A DNA stretch of 64,000 bases from Flavobacteriales bacterium (GCA_017303755.1 JAFLBS010000001.1:1116001-1180000), one strand, 5' to 3'. Shown: positions 1-9,900, numbered from the stretch's first letter. The notes: generated by a model from the letters alone, not told the origin. A program made the numbers and translations.

Positions 1-5
1 AAACA

Positions 6-2015
6 CTAAAACTTCCAAATCGCATAAAATTGCCAATAATTAAAATCTTTTTCAAAATTCAAATAATACCGAATTCCAACACTCGGGCCAATACGTGCAA
101 AACCAAAAGTAGCATCAGCAAATACACTTGCGTTCATTTTTTCAAAGGCTTTGGTTGACGTTTCTTGCGAATCGGTCATACTCATTGATTCAATTTCTTC
201 GCCAGCAGAAGGCGGATCGGTATTGAAATCGGGTGCAAATACTTTTCGACTTCGATTCACTTCTGTAGTTTCATTCAACAATACCGAAAACTGCGGTCCG
301 ACGCCAACACCAATGTAATTGTTGATGTTGTAACGTAACGAAATCGGAACTACTTCGGCCAAATTTCGTACGGTTTTGGTACTCGATGAGGTTTGGGTAA
401 ATCCAGTGTCATAAACAACACCTGTACTCAAAATTATGGGCGGATTAAATTGCACTTGCTGTAACCCCGATTCACTTGATGAACCACTTTCAAAATAATT
501 ATAATACAATTCCGATTGCCAATAAAAACGATACGATTTGTAAGGTGAAATCGTCGCTCCTAAAAAGTAACTTTTCGGATTTTCTTGATCAGTGTAAAGA
601 TTATAACCTGTTCGAACACCAATCGAAACTCCGGGTAAAAACCGAGTTACCGCATAATTGGTAATCACAGGTTCGTTTTTATCAAAAATGATAGCAGTTC
701 GGCTCAGTGTTTTTTCTTTGTGAAAATCTTTGGCAAATTTCATGGTGTATTTCACAAAACCTTTAGTCGAATCGCGTTCGGTTACATTCTTTTGTTGGCT
801 TCCTGGTATGTAAATGTTTTTAAAGGTAAAATGAATTTGTTTTTGTTTGATGATGGTGTCCAAACAACTGTAATTGACTTCTTCGTCTTTGGGACAAATT
901 GGGCATTTCGGATAGGAATCGACAATTTTTAAGGTTTTTTTATCGAACATATCCGGAATATCTGTTTCCAAACGAATCATGCGCGCCGGACCTTCACCAT
1001 CGTTTTGAAAACGCGTTTTGAAATTGACGGTTTTCAATCGCACGGTTCGGTAATTCATAAACATCGCATTACTTGACATTTTATTTGGGTCGTGCGAGGT
1101 TACAATCTCCATTTCCAAGGTTTTCTTTTTGTGGTTTTTGTAACTTCGATCTGGAACATAAACTCCGCGCATTCTGACGGTCGCGCTTGTGTCTTTAATC
1201 ATTTCGGGAGTGGTTTTGAACGTAAAGAAAACATTGCGGGTTTCTTTCGAATTCATTCCGTCAAACTCAAACGTTTTGTAGTTTCTGAATTGCGATTTGC
1301 TTTCGGCCAATGTGAGTTCTAAATCTTCATTTTCATTCCAAAACGGAATTTGAAACGCCGCATTCTCATCTGCGGAAGCGATAGAAGAGTAGGAATTGTT
1401 CTCGTCTTCTACAAAGGCAATTCCGTTCTCAGAAATTTCGCGTTCACCATAATGCGTGCGGGTTTCAACTAATTCGAAATTATCGTTCTTGAATTCTTTA
1501 TCGTTGTAAAACAAATACAATTTACCATTGGCAACATAATCTAACAGATTTTGATAACTCAACACTACAACCATTTCTTCTTCGGGCATGGGTTCGCGGT
1601 TGGCAAAAAGATGAATAGAAGTCGAATCAGCCAATGTCGCCACATCGTCAAAATTGGTATCAATAACTTCAGTAACAGCTACTGTTTTCGGACGTGTTTT
1701 GGGTGGCTTTCCGTTGTCGTAATTATTCGTTACGCTAACATTGACTTTGTATTCACCAGGTTTTTTGTATACTTTCTTGGGTTCAGCAGTTTTGCTGTAG
1801 GTTCCGTCGCCGTATTCCCAGAAAAACGTGTAATTGGCTTTGGGTGCGCCAGCAATCTGAATCAAAGGCGGAGTTTCAGCTTTAAAAGCAACAACATTTC
1901 CTTTTTGGTCGTACACCACATTCGCTCGTCGAGTGATGGTATCTTTTACCTTTGTTTGTGAAAAAGAGGAGGAAATTCCAAACAGAAAAACGAGTAGAAC
2001 AACTATTTTTTTCAT
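6..2015 (-). CDS. Secreted PKD-domain protein with C-terminal outer-membrane barrel-like region
   Basis: The start is taken at the MKKIVVLLVFLFG methionine because this begins a clean signal peptide (cleavage near SSFSQ); an upstream in-frame ATG would put a polar stretch before it. After the signal, about residues 50-110 (from FWEYGDGTYSKTAEP to VNVSVTN) look like one PKD immunoglobulin-like domain, which usually serves as a spacer in extracellular proteins. The last ~200 residues alternate aromatic and polar residues and end in an aromatic residue (FYAIWKF), as in outer-membrane beta-barrels of the porin type. The middle has no domain I recognise. Function unknown; probably an outer-membrane or surface protein. 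It is the last gene of a minus-strand block of exported proteins but is separated from its neighbour by a hairpin terminator. Confidence 0.75.
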   Translation of the reverse strand: MKKIVVLLVFLFGISSSFSQTKVKDTITRRANVVYDQKGNVVAFKAETPPLIQIAGAPKANYTFFWEYGDGTYSKTAEPKKVYKKPGEYKVNVSVTNNYDNGKPPKTRPKTVAVTEVIDTNFDDVATLADSTSIHLFANREPMPEEEMVVVLSYQNLLDYVANGKLYLFYNDKEFKNDNFELVETRTHYGEREISENGIAFVEDENNSYSSIASADENAAFQIPFWNENEDLELTLAESKSQFRNYKTFEFDGMNSKETRNVFFTFKTTPEMIKDTSATVRMRGVYVPDRSYKNHKKKTLEMEIVTSHDPNKMSSNAMFMNYRTVRLKTVNFKTRFQNDGEGPARMIRLETDIPDMFDKKTLKIVDSYPKCPICPKDEEVNYSCLDTIIKQKQIHFTFKNIYIPGSQQKNVTERDSTKGFVKYTMKFAKDFHKEKTLSRTAIIFDKNEPVITNYAVTRFLPGVSIGVRTGYNLYTDQENPKSYFLGATISPYKSYRFYWQSELYYNYFESGSSSESGLQQVQFNPPIILSTGVVYDTGFTQTSSSTKTVRNLAEVVPISLRYNINNYIGVGVGPQFSVLLNETTEVNRSRKVFAPDFNTDPPSAGEEIESMSMTDSQETSTKAFEKMNASVFADATFGFARIGPSVGIRYYLNFEKDFNYWQFYAIWKF

Positions 2016-2051
2016 AATCAAGGGTTTGGTTAGCATTTATAAAAGTAACAA

Positions 2052-2076
2052 AAAGTGGTGAACTAGTCACCACTTT
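2052..2076 (-). terminator. Hairpin terminator after the 329-residue lipoprotein gene
   Basis: A perfect 10-bp stem (AAAGTGGTGA / TCACCACTTT) with a 5-nt loop is followed on the minus strand by a T-rich run. It lies between the lipoprotein gene stop at 2110 and the next start at 2015, so the two genes are probably separate transcripts. Confidence 0.75.
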
Positions 2077-2109
2077 CCACAAAAAACTAAATTAACCTAA
2101 CTATTACTT

Positions 2110-3099
2110 TTAAGGTAAAGCGTTGATGGCAGCTACTAATTGAGCTTCGGTTCCGAGTGTAGTTTCAGCATCAGTGAACACATATACATCTCCAGCGCCA
2201 ACGGTTACAGCTTTTATCGCGTAACGGTAATTTCCATTATCTTCGGTTACAAAAATCACGTGCATTTGCAATCCAATTGGCACTTGACCGTAATGTTCTG
2301 AGAATTGATTGGTTCCTGAATTGAACGTATCTAATTTGGCTAATGCACTTCCTTCTCCATCATAATGTAAATACACTGCACTGTTTTGAAAATTATAACC
2401 ATCAGGAACTTCAGCTAAAATGGTAGTTTTTGGTCCAGGATTACTGTAAAAACGATCCACATTCGTCCATCCAAAATCATTCAAGAAAGAGTAGTACGGA
2501 GCATTAGCACCTTGACCTTCTGTGAAAACACCACCTTGTGGGCCAGCAGTTCCGGGTTCTTGTTCATCCCAATCTAAGTTACCGTTTTCATCTATAGTTC
2601 CATCCCAAAGTGACATTCCAGGATCAGCGCCACCCGTTAAAGTAGAAGGAATAAGCAATTGCATTGGGCAAGTGATGTCTAATTGAACGCCGCCTTGAGT
2701 AGCGTTGATGTAAAATTCGCCACCCGAAATGATCAAAGCCATATCACCATTGGGTAATCTTCCCATAGTTGTTTTATCTGTTACTAGCATTGTTCCTGGG
2801 TCAAATACTTCTGCGTATTCCAATTGTACTGCTCCAGTCACTGGATTTCCGTTTTTGGTTAAACAATTTCCGTTGATGGTCAATTGAACTCCTTTTGCGG
2901 TTGTAAAAGTGGCTGGACCATCTTCTGCGTTGAAAGTAAAATTTTGAGTAATGTTGTTTAAAGCATCATTTCGTAAGGCCAACCATTCGCCTGTACTAGG
3001 TCTGTAGATGGTGTCTGCTGCTTTGTCGTCGTCTGAACAACTGGTAAAAGCTAATGAGGCTAAAAGTAAAAGGCCGATGTTTTTAAATTGATTTTTCAT
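2110..3099 (-). CDS. Exported lipoprotein, unknown function
   Basis: The N-terminus MKNQFKNIGLLLLASLAFTSC is a lipoprotein signal with the lipobox ending in Cys at about residue 21, followed by SDDDK, an acidic start that is compatible with surface export of lipoproteins in Bacteroidota. The mature part of about 305 residues is predicted soluble and rich in Gly, Asn and Thr. The segment TAKGVQLTINGNCLTKNGNPV (split here for reading: TAKGVQLTIN then GNCLTKNGNPV) resembles the start of carboxypeptidase-regulatory-like or beta-sandwich folds, but I cannot name a family. A GGGTAAC-N14-TTGATATA motif lies 45 nt before the start codon, the same arrangement as in the next two genes, so it probably belongs to the regulon of the ECF sigma factor encoded at 4524. 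Confidence 0.8.
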   Translation of the reverse strand: MKNQFKNIGLLLLASLAFTSCSDDDKAADTIYRPSTGEWLALRNDALNNITQNFTFNAEDGPATFTTAKGVQLTINGNCLTKNGNPVTGAVQLEYAEVFDPGTMLVTDKTTMGRLPNGDMALIISGGEFYINATQGGVQLDITCPMQLLIPSTLTGGADPGMSLWDGTIDENGNLDWDEQEPGTAGPQGGVFTEGQGANAPYYSFLNDFGWTNVDRFYSNPGPKTTILAEVPDGYNFQNSAVYLHYDGEGSALAKLDTFNSGTNQFSEHYGQVPIGLQMHVIFVTEDNGNYRYAIKAVTVGAGDVYVFTDAETTLGTEAQLVAAINALP

Positions 3100-3144
3100 G
3101 ATTTCTGATTTTTTAATGTTTTAAATAGTTTTGATTTCTATAGT

Positions 3145-3175
3145 TATATCAACTGAGGTTTTTATTTGTTACCCC
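3145..3175 (-). promoter_or_regulatory. Putative ECF-sigma promoter, copy 1
   Basis: On the minus strand GGGGTAAC is followed after exactly 14 nt by GTTGATATA, 45 nt before the start codon of the 329-residue lipoprotein. The AAC-containing upstream box fits the usual -35 style of ECF sigma factors. The same two boxes with the same spacer occur at three more places nearby. Confidence 0.6.
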
Positions 3176-3206
3176 ATTTTTTGAATTATTTTTAAAAAAG
3201 TGATTA

Positions 3207-3806
3207 TTAATAGTAAGCAAAGTCCATGTAAGGTATTCCCATGTTCACTAACGGTCCGCCATTTTGGTAAAAATTAGCTCCAGTTATCGTCATAATTCCG
3301 AAGGATTGTGGGAAACTTACCAAAGCTCCAGGTTGATTGACTACGCGTCCAATAATATTAGCAAATTGATTTCCGGCATTGACCATCAATATTGTTCTTC
3401 TGATGGTGTACGATTGATTGGCTACAATTAACGTTGGTGTAATCGAAACGTAACTCGTGTTTGCAGAGGAAAACACATGGTTTCCAGAATAAATTACAGT
3501 ATTAGTGTTGTTGTCTACAATTTCCATTAAGTATGGAGTTGCAGCGATGGCTGGCTGACTTTGATAACCAATACTACAAATGGTTTTGGTTTGGGAAAGG
3601 GTGAATGTGTATTCGTGAATTTCTGTATCAAACGTGTTGGTGTTTTGATGTCCAGGTAACGCTACAACATTTCCGTAAAGTTGATTGAAAATAGTGTTAG
3701 TAGAGCTGCAAGGCGGCACTGGTACTGGTGATGTTCCTGTTGAGCAACTTGCGATGGTTAATCCGATTATGATTAAGATTCCGATGTTTTTAAATAATGT
3801 CTTCAT
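3207..3806 (-). CDS. Small exported lipoprotein, unknown function
   Basis: A lipoprotein signal (MKTLFKNIGILIIIGLTIASC, Cys near 21) precedes about 178 residues of beta-rich, Asn/Thr-rich sequence. The N-terminus is a close relative of that of the downstream lipoprotein (both begin MK-x-x-FKNIG), and the two genes share the promoter motif, so they may be old duplicates in their leader region only; the mature parts do not look alike. The motif IHEYTFTLSQTKTICSIGYQS and the later VISYTI-type strands suggest a single jelly-roll-like domain. No family recognised. Likely anchored in the outer membrane or periplasm. Confidence 0.75.
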   Translation of the reverse strand: MKTLFKNIGILIIIGLTIASCSTGTSPVPVPPCSSTNTIFNQLYGNVVALPGHQNTNTFDTEIHEYTFTLSQTKTICSIGYQSQPAIAATPYLMEIVDNNTNTVIYSGNHVFSSANTSYVSITPTLIVANQSYTIRRTILMVNAGNQFANIIGRVVNQPGALVSFPQSFGIMTITGANFYQNGGPLVNMGIPYMDFAYY

Positions 3807-3838
3807 GATTTCTAAATTTTAAGGTTGATTTCTATTAC

Positions 3839-3869
3839 TATATCAACTGAGTTTTTAAATTGTTACCCC
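3839..3869 (-). promoter_or_regulatory. Putative ECF-sigma promoter, copy 2
   Basis: Minus-strand GGGGTAAC, a 14-nt spacer, then GTTGATATA, 32 nt before the start of the 199-residue lipoprotein gene. Box sequences and spacer length equal those of copy 1. Confidence 0.6.
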
Positions 3870-3879
3870 ATTTTTTAAA

Positions 3880-4323
3880 TTATTTTTCAAAATCAGCGCT
3901 TTGGATGATTTTATAGCTCAAAATGGCGCCAGTACTGACTAATTCGATCATTTTTTTAGCCTGACTTTCTGAGGATGAAAATCCTTTTGCGGTTCCAGAA
4001 TCGGTAGTTACTTCCCAAAAGAACAATCGTAAAGTGTTGGAAGCTACAGTTGATTTTTCTTGATAGAAACTTTCTACTTTTTTGGATAAGATGATTTCTC
4101 CAGTCGATACAATGGCGATCATTTTTTGTGCTTCTTCTAATGAATTGGCAGTTCCTGAATAATTGCCTTGGTTGGTGGTTACATTCCAATCGAATACTTC
4201 TGTAATTTGATCTCTTGTAAGAGTAGTTGTTTCGATAGTGTTTGAAGTGAATTGTACTTCTGTTGCATAGCTGTTAGAAAATGATACTGCTATGATGGCT
4301 AATGTTGTGATTACTTTTTTCAT
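3880..4323 (-). CDS. Small secreted protein with two internal repeats
   Basis: A signal peptide (MKKVITTLAIIAVSFSNSYA) is followed by two copies of a domain of about 45 residues: FDWNVTTNQGNYSGTANSLE.. at about 45-85 and FFWEVTTDSGTAKGFSSSES.. at about 100-140. Both have the pattern W-x-VTT-x-x-G, then an EAQKMI or QAKKMI helix and an STG turn before a beta strand. This looks like an internal duplication of a small alpha-beta unit. No lipobox is present, so the product is probably periplasmic or secreted. Function unknown. The gene is closest to the divergent sigma-factor gene and is preceded by two copies of the shared promoter motif. Confidence 0.75.
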   Translation of the reverse strand: MKKVITTLAIIAVSFSNSYATEVQFTSNTIETTTLTRDQITEVFDWNVTTNQGNYSGTANSLEEAQKMIAIVSTGEIILSKKVESFYQEKSTVASNTLRLFFWEVTTDSGTAKGFSSSESQAKKMIELVSTGAILSYKIIQSADFEK

Positions 4324-4364
4324 GATTTCTAAATTTTAAATTGTTAGTGTTTGATTTATACTGT

Positions 4365-4393
4365 TATATCAATTAGCTTTTTAATTTGTTACC
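4365..4393 (-). promoter_or_regulatory. Putative ECF-sigma promoter, copy 3
   Basis: Minus-strand GGTAAC, 14-nt spacer, ATTGATATA, 41 nt before the start of the 147-residue secreted protein gene. One G shorter in the upstream box than copies 1 and 2. Confidence 0.55.
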
Positions 4394-4449
4394 ATTGAAT
4401 TGAATTTTTATTCGAAAGGCATTTCACTAATTGAAGAACGTTACATCTC

Positions 4450-4479
4450 TATATCAATTGATTTAGAATTTTGTTACCC
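4450..4479 (-). promoter_or_regulatory. Putative ECF-sigma promoter, copy 4, beside the sigma gene
   Basis: Minus-strand GGGTAAC, 14-nt spacer, ATTGATATA. It lies 57 nt upstream of copy 3, so it could be a second promoter for the same secreted protein. Because its downstream box sits in the perfect palindrome ATCAATTGAT it might also work toward the sigma gene at 4524, but no matching upstream box is evident in that direction. Confidence 0.45.
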
Positions 4480-4523
4480 TTTATTGTTAATTTTTTTTAA
4501 ATTAGCCATCTAATCAATGAATT

Positions 4524-5105
4524 ATGGCCGAAAAAAATCTTCATCCCGATCAACTCTATATTGACGGATTGGTTCAAAACAATTCGACTGTCATTCAAAC
4601 CATCTACAAAAAATTTGTCCCGAAAGTCAAAAACTACATTCGTATGAATAGCGGTGATGACGATGAAGCACAAGATGTCATCCAGGAAGTATTAATCACT
4701 ATATATAATCAAGCCAAAACCAAAGGTCTACAACTATCGTGTCCGTTTGATGCTTACTTTTTTTTACTGTGTAAACGCCGATGGCTCAACGAATTAAAAA
4801 AAACATCCAATAAAGAGGTAACATTACAAGATGAAAATGTATCTATAGATGAATCCGTTCAAGAAATGACATTCCAAACCGAAGTTTTTGATGAAAAACA
4901 ATCATTATTTGATGAGATGTTTCAAAAATTAGGCGAAAAATGTCAGGAAGTACTCAAACTGAGTTTTATAACTAAAACGATGGAAGAAGTAGCGGCCAAA
5001 TTGAACGTGACTTATGCTTATGTGAGAAAGAAAAAATCACTCTGCACCGGTCAATTAACAGAAATGATTCAGCAATCTAATAGATACCAATCATTAAAAA
5101 GCTAA
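4524..5105 (+). CDS. ECF-type RNA polymerase sigma factor
   Basis: At 193 residues it has the size and two-domain layout of an extracytoplasmic-function sigma factor. Region 2 is at about 25-90 (IYKKFVPKVKNYI ... DDDEAQDVIQEVLITIYNQ, then FFLLCKRRWLNELKK), region 4 at about 130-180 (LGEKCQEVLKLSFITKTMEE with the helix-turn-helix VAAKLNVTYAYVRKKK). It directs RNA polymerase to a small set of promoters. The following gene starts 4 nt after its stop and encodes a single-span membrane protein of the kind that often pairs with such sigma factors in Bacteroidota. The four identical-spacer motifs between 3145 and 4479 are the likely targets (inference). Confidence 0.88.
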   Translation: MAEKNLHPDQLYIDGLVQNNSTVIQTIYKKFVPKVKNYIRMNSGDDDEAQDVIQEVLITIYNQAKTKGLQLSCPFDAYFFLLCKRRWLNELKKTSNKEVTLQDENVSIDESVQEMTFQTEVFDEKQSLFDEMFQKLGEKCQEVLKLSFITKTMEEVAAKLNVTYAYVRKKKSLCTGQLTEMIQQSNRYQSLKS

Positions 5106-5109
5106 AGCC

Positions 5110-5841
5110 ATGAATGAAGAAACCTACATCCGCTTTGAGAATTACCTCGCCAACGAACTATCTTCCGAAGAAAAAACACTCTTTGAAGAACAACTGCAAA
5201 ACGACGCTCAATTCAACGAAAGTTTTTCTCTTTATAAAGAAACCACACAGTTTTTGGAGCATAAATTTTCTAATGAAACCCTTGATTTTAAAGAGAATTT
5301 AAAGGCCATTTCCAATCAACATTTTGAAACTCTTTCATCGTCAAAAACACAGAAAAAAGGTAAAGTCATTGCTTTCAAGCCTTGGTATTACGCCGTTGCT
5401 GCTTCTGTTGTTGTGTTTATGGGAATGTGGTTTATGATGCAAAACGATCCTAATTACAGCGATTACAATCAACACGATACCGCTTTGTTTATGGAACGCA
5501 GCGTTGGTGACAACAACCTAAAAGAGGCGCAAGAAGCATTCAATACCAAAGACTACAAAAAAGCCGTAACTGCTTTTGACAAAATAACCGATTTTAGAGA
5601 TCCAGAATTGCAATTGTTCTATGCGATTTCGTTAATCGAAACCAATAATTATACTAAAGCTCAATTGTTTTTAGATCAATTACGCCAAGGACATTCAGTC
5701 TACAAACACAAAGCTACTTGGTATTTGGCGTTGTCGTATTTGAAACAAGACAAAAAAGAAGAGTGTAAATCCACTTTAAAAGAAATTCCAACTGATGCTG
5801 AGGATTTTGAAAAAGCACAGGAATTACTGAACAAATTATAA
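5110..5841 (+). CDS. Membrane TPR protein, possible anti-sigma partner
   Basis: About residues 1-60 are cytoplasmic, acidic and helical (FENYLANELSSEEKTLFEEQL), the pattern found at the start of many anti-sigma-like proteins of Bacteroidota. One transmembrane segment lies at about 95-112 (WYYAVAASVVVFMGMWFMM). After it, about 130-243 form two or three tetratricopeptide-like helical pairs (LKEAQEAFNTKDYKKAVTAF, ELQLFYAISLIETNNYTKAQ, ATWYLALSYLKQDKKEECKS). No zinc-binding HxxxCxxC is present, so it is not a ZAS-type anti-sigma factor. Co-transcription with the sigma gene is suggested by the 4-nt gap. A role in sensing envelope state for the sigma factor is inference. Confidence 0.7.
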   Translation: MNEETYIRFENYLANELSSEEKTLFEEQLQNDAQFNESFSLYKETTQFLEHKFSNETLDFKENLKAISNQHFETLSSSKTQKKGKVIAFKPWYYAVAASVVVFMGMWFMMQNDPNYSDYNQHDTALFMERSVGDNNLKEAQEAFNTKDYKKAVTAFDKITDFRDPELQLFYAISLIETNNYTKAQLFLDQLRQGHSVYKHKATWYLALSYLKQDKKEECKSTLKEIPTDAEDFEKAQELLNKL

Positions 5842-5862
5842 TAAAAGTTTTTCAACACAAAC

Positions 5863-5937
5863 TTGTCATTCCGACGAAGGAGGAATCTCCTCAAAACAGT
5901 CTTTGATTATGAGATTCCTCCTTCGTCGGAATGACAA
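5863..5937. repeat. Large perfect inverted repeat, 27-bp arms
   Basis: Two perfect 27-bp arms at 5863-5889 and 5911-5937 enclose a 21-nt loop; each arm holds CATTCCGACGAAGGAGGAAT or its complement. The hairpin lies 22 nt after the TPR gene and ends about 66 nt before the tatD start, so it could terminate transcription, but the arm is far longer than needed and has no T-tract. It resembles a dispersed palindromic repeat (REP/BIME-like) of Flavobacteria. Confidence 0.85.
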
Positions 5938-6003
5938 AACACTCAGGAACAATAACAGTTAAATTGAAATCTTTCGTTACTTTTGTTGTTCAAAAAAATC
6001 AAA

Positions 6004-6774
6004 ATGATTCTCACCGATACACACACTCATTTATACTCCGAAGAATTCCAAAACGACCGAAACGAAATGATGCAACGCGCCATCAATTCAGGTGTCTCAC
6101 GATTGTTTGTTCCGTCTATTGATTCGACTTATACTTCAAAAATGTACGATTTGGAGGGTCAATTTCCAGAAAATGTTTTTTTAATGATGGGATTGCATCC
6201 GTGTTATGTAAAGCCCGAAACAGTTGAAGCTGAATTGCAACATGTCGAAACCGAATTGGCGCGACGCAATTTCTATGCGGTAGGTGAAATCGGAATTGAT
6301 TTGTATTGGGATAAAACAACATTAGATATTCAGAAAATAGCGTTCAAGCAGCAAATTCAATTGGCAAAAAAGCATCAGCTGGGAATTAACATTCACTGTC
6401 GCGATGCCTTTGATGAAATTTTTGAAGTGTTGGAAAGTGAGCGTAGTGATGACTTGTTTGGAATTTTCCATTGTTTTACAGGAGATTACGATCAAGCACA
6501 ACACGCCATCGATTTGAATATGAAACTCGGAATTGGCGGTGTTGCTACTTTCAAAAACGGCAAAATAGATCAGTTTTTGAATCAAATTGATTTGCAACAC
6601 ATCGTACTCGAAACCGATTCACCTTATTTGGCTCCAGTTCCACATCGCGGCAAGCGAAACGAAAGCAGTTATACGGTTTTGGTTGCTCAGAAATTAGCCG
6701 AAATTTACGGAGTTTCCATAGAAGAAATTGCCCAAATCACAACTGAAAATTCCAAAGCTATTTTTGGGGTTTAA
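6004..6774 (+). CDS. tatD: TatD family metal-dependent hydrolase (DNase)
   Basis: The start is set at MILTDTHTHLYSEEF, since the family begins almost at the metal-binding HxH; the seven residues an upstream ATG would add (MLFKKIK) are atypical. The TatD TIM-barrel signatures are present: TDTHTHL at the N-terminus, MMGLHPCYV, VGEIGIDLYWD (metal-ligand Glu), INIHCRDAFDEI, FHCFTGDYDQA, and the closing LETDSPYLAPVPHRGKRNE. Length of 256 residues is normal. TatD proteins are magnesium-dependent 3'-5' exonucleases of the cytosol, linked to DNA repair and apoptosis-like degradation in other organisms. A TACTTTTG sequence about 40 nt upstream fits the Bacteroidota -7 box. Confidence 0.93.
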   Translation: MILTDTHTHLYSEEFQNDRNEMMQRAINSGVSRLFVPSIDSTYTSKMYDLEGQFPENVFLMMGLHPCYVKPETVEAELQHVETELARRNFYAVGEIGIDLYWDKTTLDIQKIAFKQQIQLAKKHQLGINIHCRDAFDEIFEVLESERSDDLFGIFHCFTGDYDQAQHAIDLNMKLGIGGVATFKNGKIDQFLNQIDLQHIVLETDSPYLAPVPHRGKRNESSYTVLVAQKLAEIYGVSIEEIAQITTENSKAIFGV

Positions 6775-6945
6775 TTTTTTTCAGTTTTTTCTTTTTTCAA
6801 GTCTGTAACTGATATTTTCTTGAAATAGGATGAAAAATGTTCTTGATTTTTTTCGTAAAAGGTTCAACATGAGCAAAATATTTCTTACTTTAGGCGCTAG
6901 GAATTCACATTCCGCTGTCAAAATAAAAACATAAACCCTTTTGCT

Positions 6946-9900
6946 ATGATGAAATTTTACCTAAAAAGTTGCTTATTGCTGCTTTGTTTTTTTGGCTATT
7001 CGCAAACCAAGAACACAACCCAACAGTATTCTTTAATTCCGCTGAATCATCAGTCTCACCCTGAGTTGGGAAAAACTACTCACAACGTATCTCTTCATGA
7101 GGTTGATTATGAATTGGTACATGAAAGAACAAAGTATTCTCGAACGTTTCTCAATACTAACAAAACAAAAACCACAGTTCAATCGTCAACACCTTTGCAT
7201 TATCTAGCAGATGATGGTTTTTGGCATTCAATTGATTATGCTTGGTCGCAAAATGGGAATACAATTACATATCCCAAACAGCATCCTTTTTTTGAGATGA
7301 ATAATGGTCAAACATCATTAAAAATTGACAATCAGCAAATTAAATTTGAAGGTCAGAGTAATTTTGTTTTTCTAGATGAAAACGACAAAATTGTGACAAC
7401 AATTACCTCCAATCAGCAAAAAGCTATCGTCAAGTCGGATAATGAAATAGAGTTTAAAAACACAGCAACTGGCCTTGACAAAAGCATTGCAATGTATGGT
7501 GAGGCAATGAAGTACAGCTATCTAATCAATCAATCAAATTTTTTCCCCAATCAATTTAATAAACTATTGGTGGAGGAAATGATTGAATTGCCCAAAGGAT
7601 TTTCTATTCGAGAGGAAAACAATCAAATAGTTATAGCCAATCAAAGAGGAGAAACTGCGTTAGTGTTTCAACTACCTGTTATTTCAGATAGTAAAGTGGC
7701 TGTTCGAGGTATTCGTATGCAACCTTATGAAGCAAAATACCAATTGGTACAACTGACAGAAACTCATTATAAAATTCAAATTGAAGTAGATGGTTCGTGG
7801 TTACAATCAACAGATAGAGTATTTCCAATCAACATCGATCCAGTAGTAACAGTTACTAATACAGATGTTGTTAATTCTTGTTTTTTCCCAGCTTATCAAC
7901 AGGCAATATTACAAGTTGCTGTTCCAGACGGTCAATCAGTTTTGTCTTCTTCTATCAGTTATGATTTTGTTGCTGTTAATGGTTCAGGTGCTTGGATGGC
8001 TGATCAACGAAGTTTTGTGTCAGGACCAAATGGGCAAACACCAGTAATTAATGGTGTTGGTAACGCAGAAGGTTTGTACACTTACACGATTACAGATAGT
8101 CCTATTGGTAATGTAGTGTCAACAGGTCTGATTGATTATACGTTCAATTTTTCTAGAAATTGGGGAGGAACAGGATGTAATGCTACTTATAATTTGGTGA
8201 ACAGACGTCAGGTTGCTGTAACCTATGGTTCGATAGAATTTGGAAATGGACCGTTATTGATAAATGAATATTGTGCTTCCAACCGAAATTTTAATGATGG
8301 TTTTAATAGAAATGAAGACTGGATTGAATTATTCAACTCGAGCCCAGATACTTATTTTAATTTAGCAGGTTACTATTTGAGCAATAACTCAAACAATCCA
8401 ACCAAGTGGCAGATTCAAAACGGTGTTATCCCACCTAACAGCCGAGTTTTAATCTTTTGTTCTAACAGAGACATTTCATCAGGAACCGTTTTACATGCTA
8501 ATTTTGATCTTACTCAAACCGATGCAGATGAAGTTGTTTTGTCAGATCCGAGCGGTACAGTTTTAGAGTCTCATGCAATGTTTATTACTCAAACCAATCA
8601 TTCAGCTGGAAGAACATCAGATGGAGCAGCAACTTGGAGTGTTTTTAGTACACCTACTCCGGGAACTTCTAATACTGGTGGTTTTTCTAATTACACGACT
8701 AAACCATTATTCAGCGTGCCACCCGGAAAATATACTAGTCCTGTAACCGTACAATTATCTTCAACAGGTACTAATGAACAAATCCGATACACATTGAATG
8801 GTGCTACTCCAACGGCTACATCAACGCTTTACACAGGTCCGATAACTATCTCACAGTCTGCTGTTGTACGCGCCAGATCGTTTAGCACGGTAGCTGGAAA
8901 AATTCCAGGATTTATAGAAACTAACACTTACTTCATCAATGAAAATTCCTCTTTACCTGTGATTTCTTTATCAGGTGATGCGGATTTGTTGCAACTGCTT
9001 AATGGTACTCAAAACGAACCTACAGGATACCTCGAATATTTTGAAAGCGATGGTACTTTTATCGATGAAAATATGGGTGATTTTGATAAGCACGGTAATG
9101 ATTCATGGGCTTATAATCAACGAGGAATTGATTTTATTTCTCGTGATGATCATGGTTATAAACGTCGTTTAGAACATCAGTTTTTTAACACAACCAATCG
9201 CGGAAATTTTAGAAGATTGATACTAAAAGCTGCTGGAAGTGATAATTATCCACATCAAACAGGTGGAGCTCATTTTAGAGATGTATTTGTACAAAAAGTT
9301 TCTGAATTATCCGATTTAGAATTGGATGAGAGAAGAAGTACCTATGTTTCTCTTTTTGTCAATGGTCAATATTGGGGAATTTATGACATGAGAGAAAAAG
9401 TTGACGACAATCAATATACTGATTATTATTATGGACAAGATTACATTTATAGAGACAGTGATCAGTACATACAATACATAAAAACATGGGGCGATACTTA
9501 CCCAGAATTTGGTAACCAGCCTGCTGAAGATGCTTGGCAAAGTTTATTGGATTATGTACAGAATAATGATATGGCTGTGGAAGCCAATTACAACTATGTA
9601 GAAAGTCAACTCAATATTGATAGTTTGGTGGATTATTTTGTGCTTAACTCCTATATGGTAAACAGAGATTGGCTCAATTGGAATACCTCGTGGTGGCGTG
9701 GAACTAATCCTGCTGGTGGCGCTTTAAAATGGCGTTATGCACTTTGGGATATGGACGGTGTATTAGGTCACTATACCAATTATACCGGAATTCCTGATCC
9801 TTCATCAAATGCTGAGCCTTGTCAGGTGGAAGATTTAACCGTAGGTGTCGGTCATGCTCAAACCATAAAAAAATTGGTTGACGAAAGTCCGATAGTGAGA

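Noticed and set aside
1551-1961. Long plus-strand open frames inside the 676-residue gene
   Set aside because: They are antisense shadows: no start context, low-complexity Phe/Val-rich translations and no homology to any family I know.
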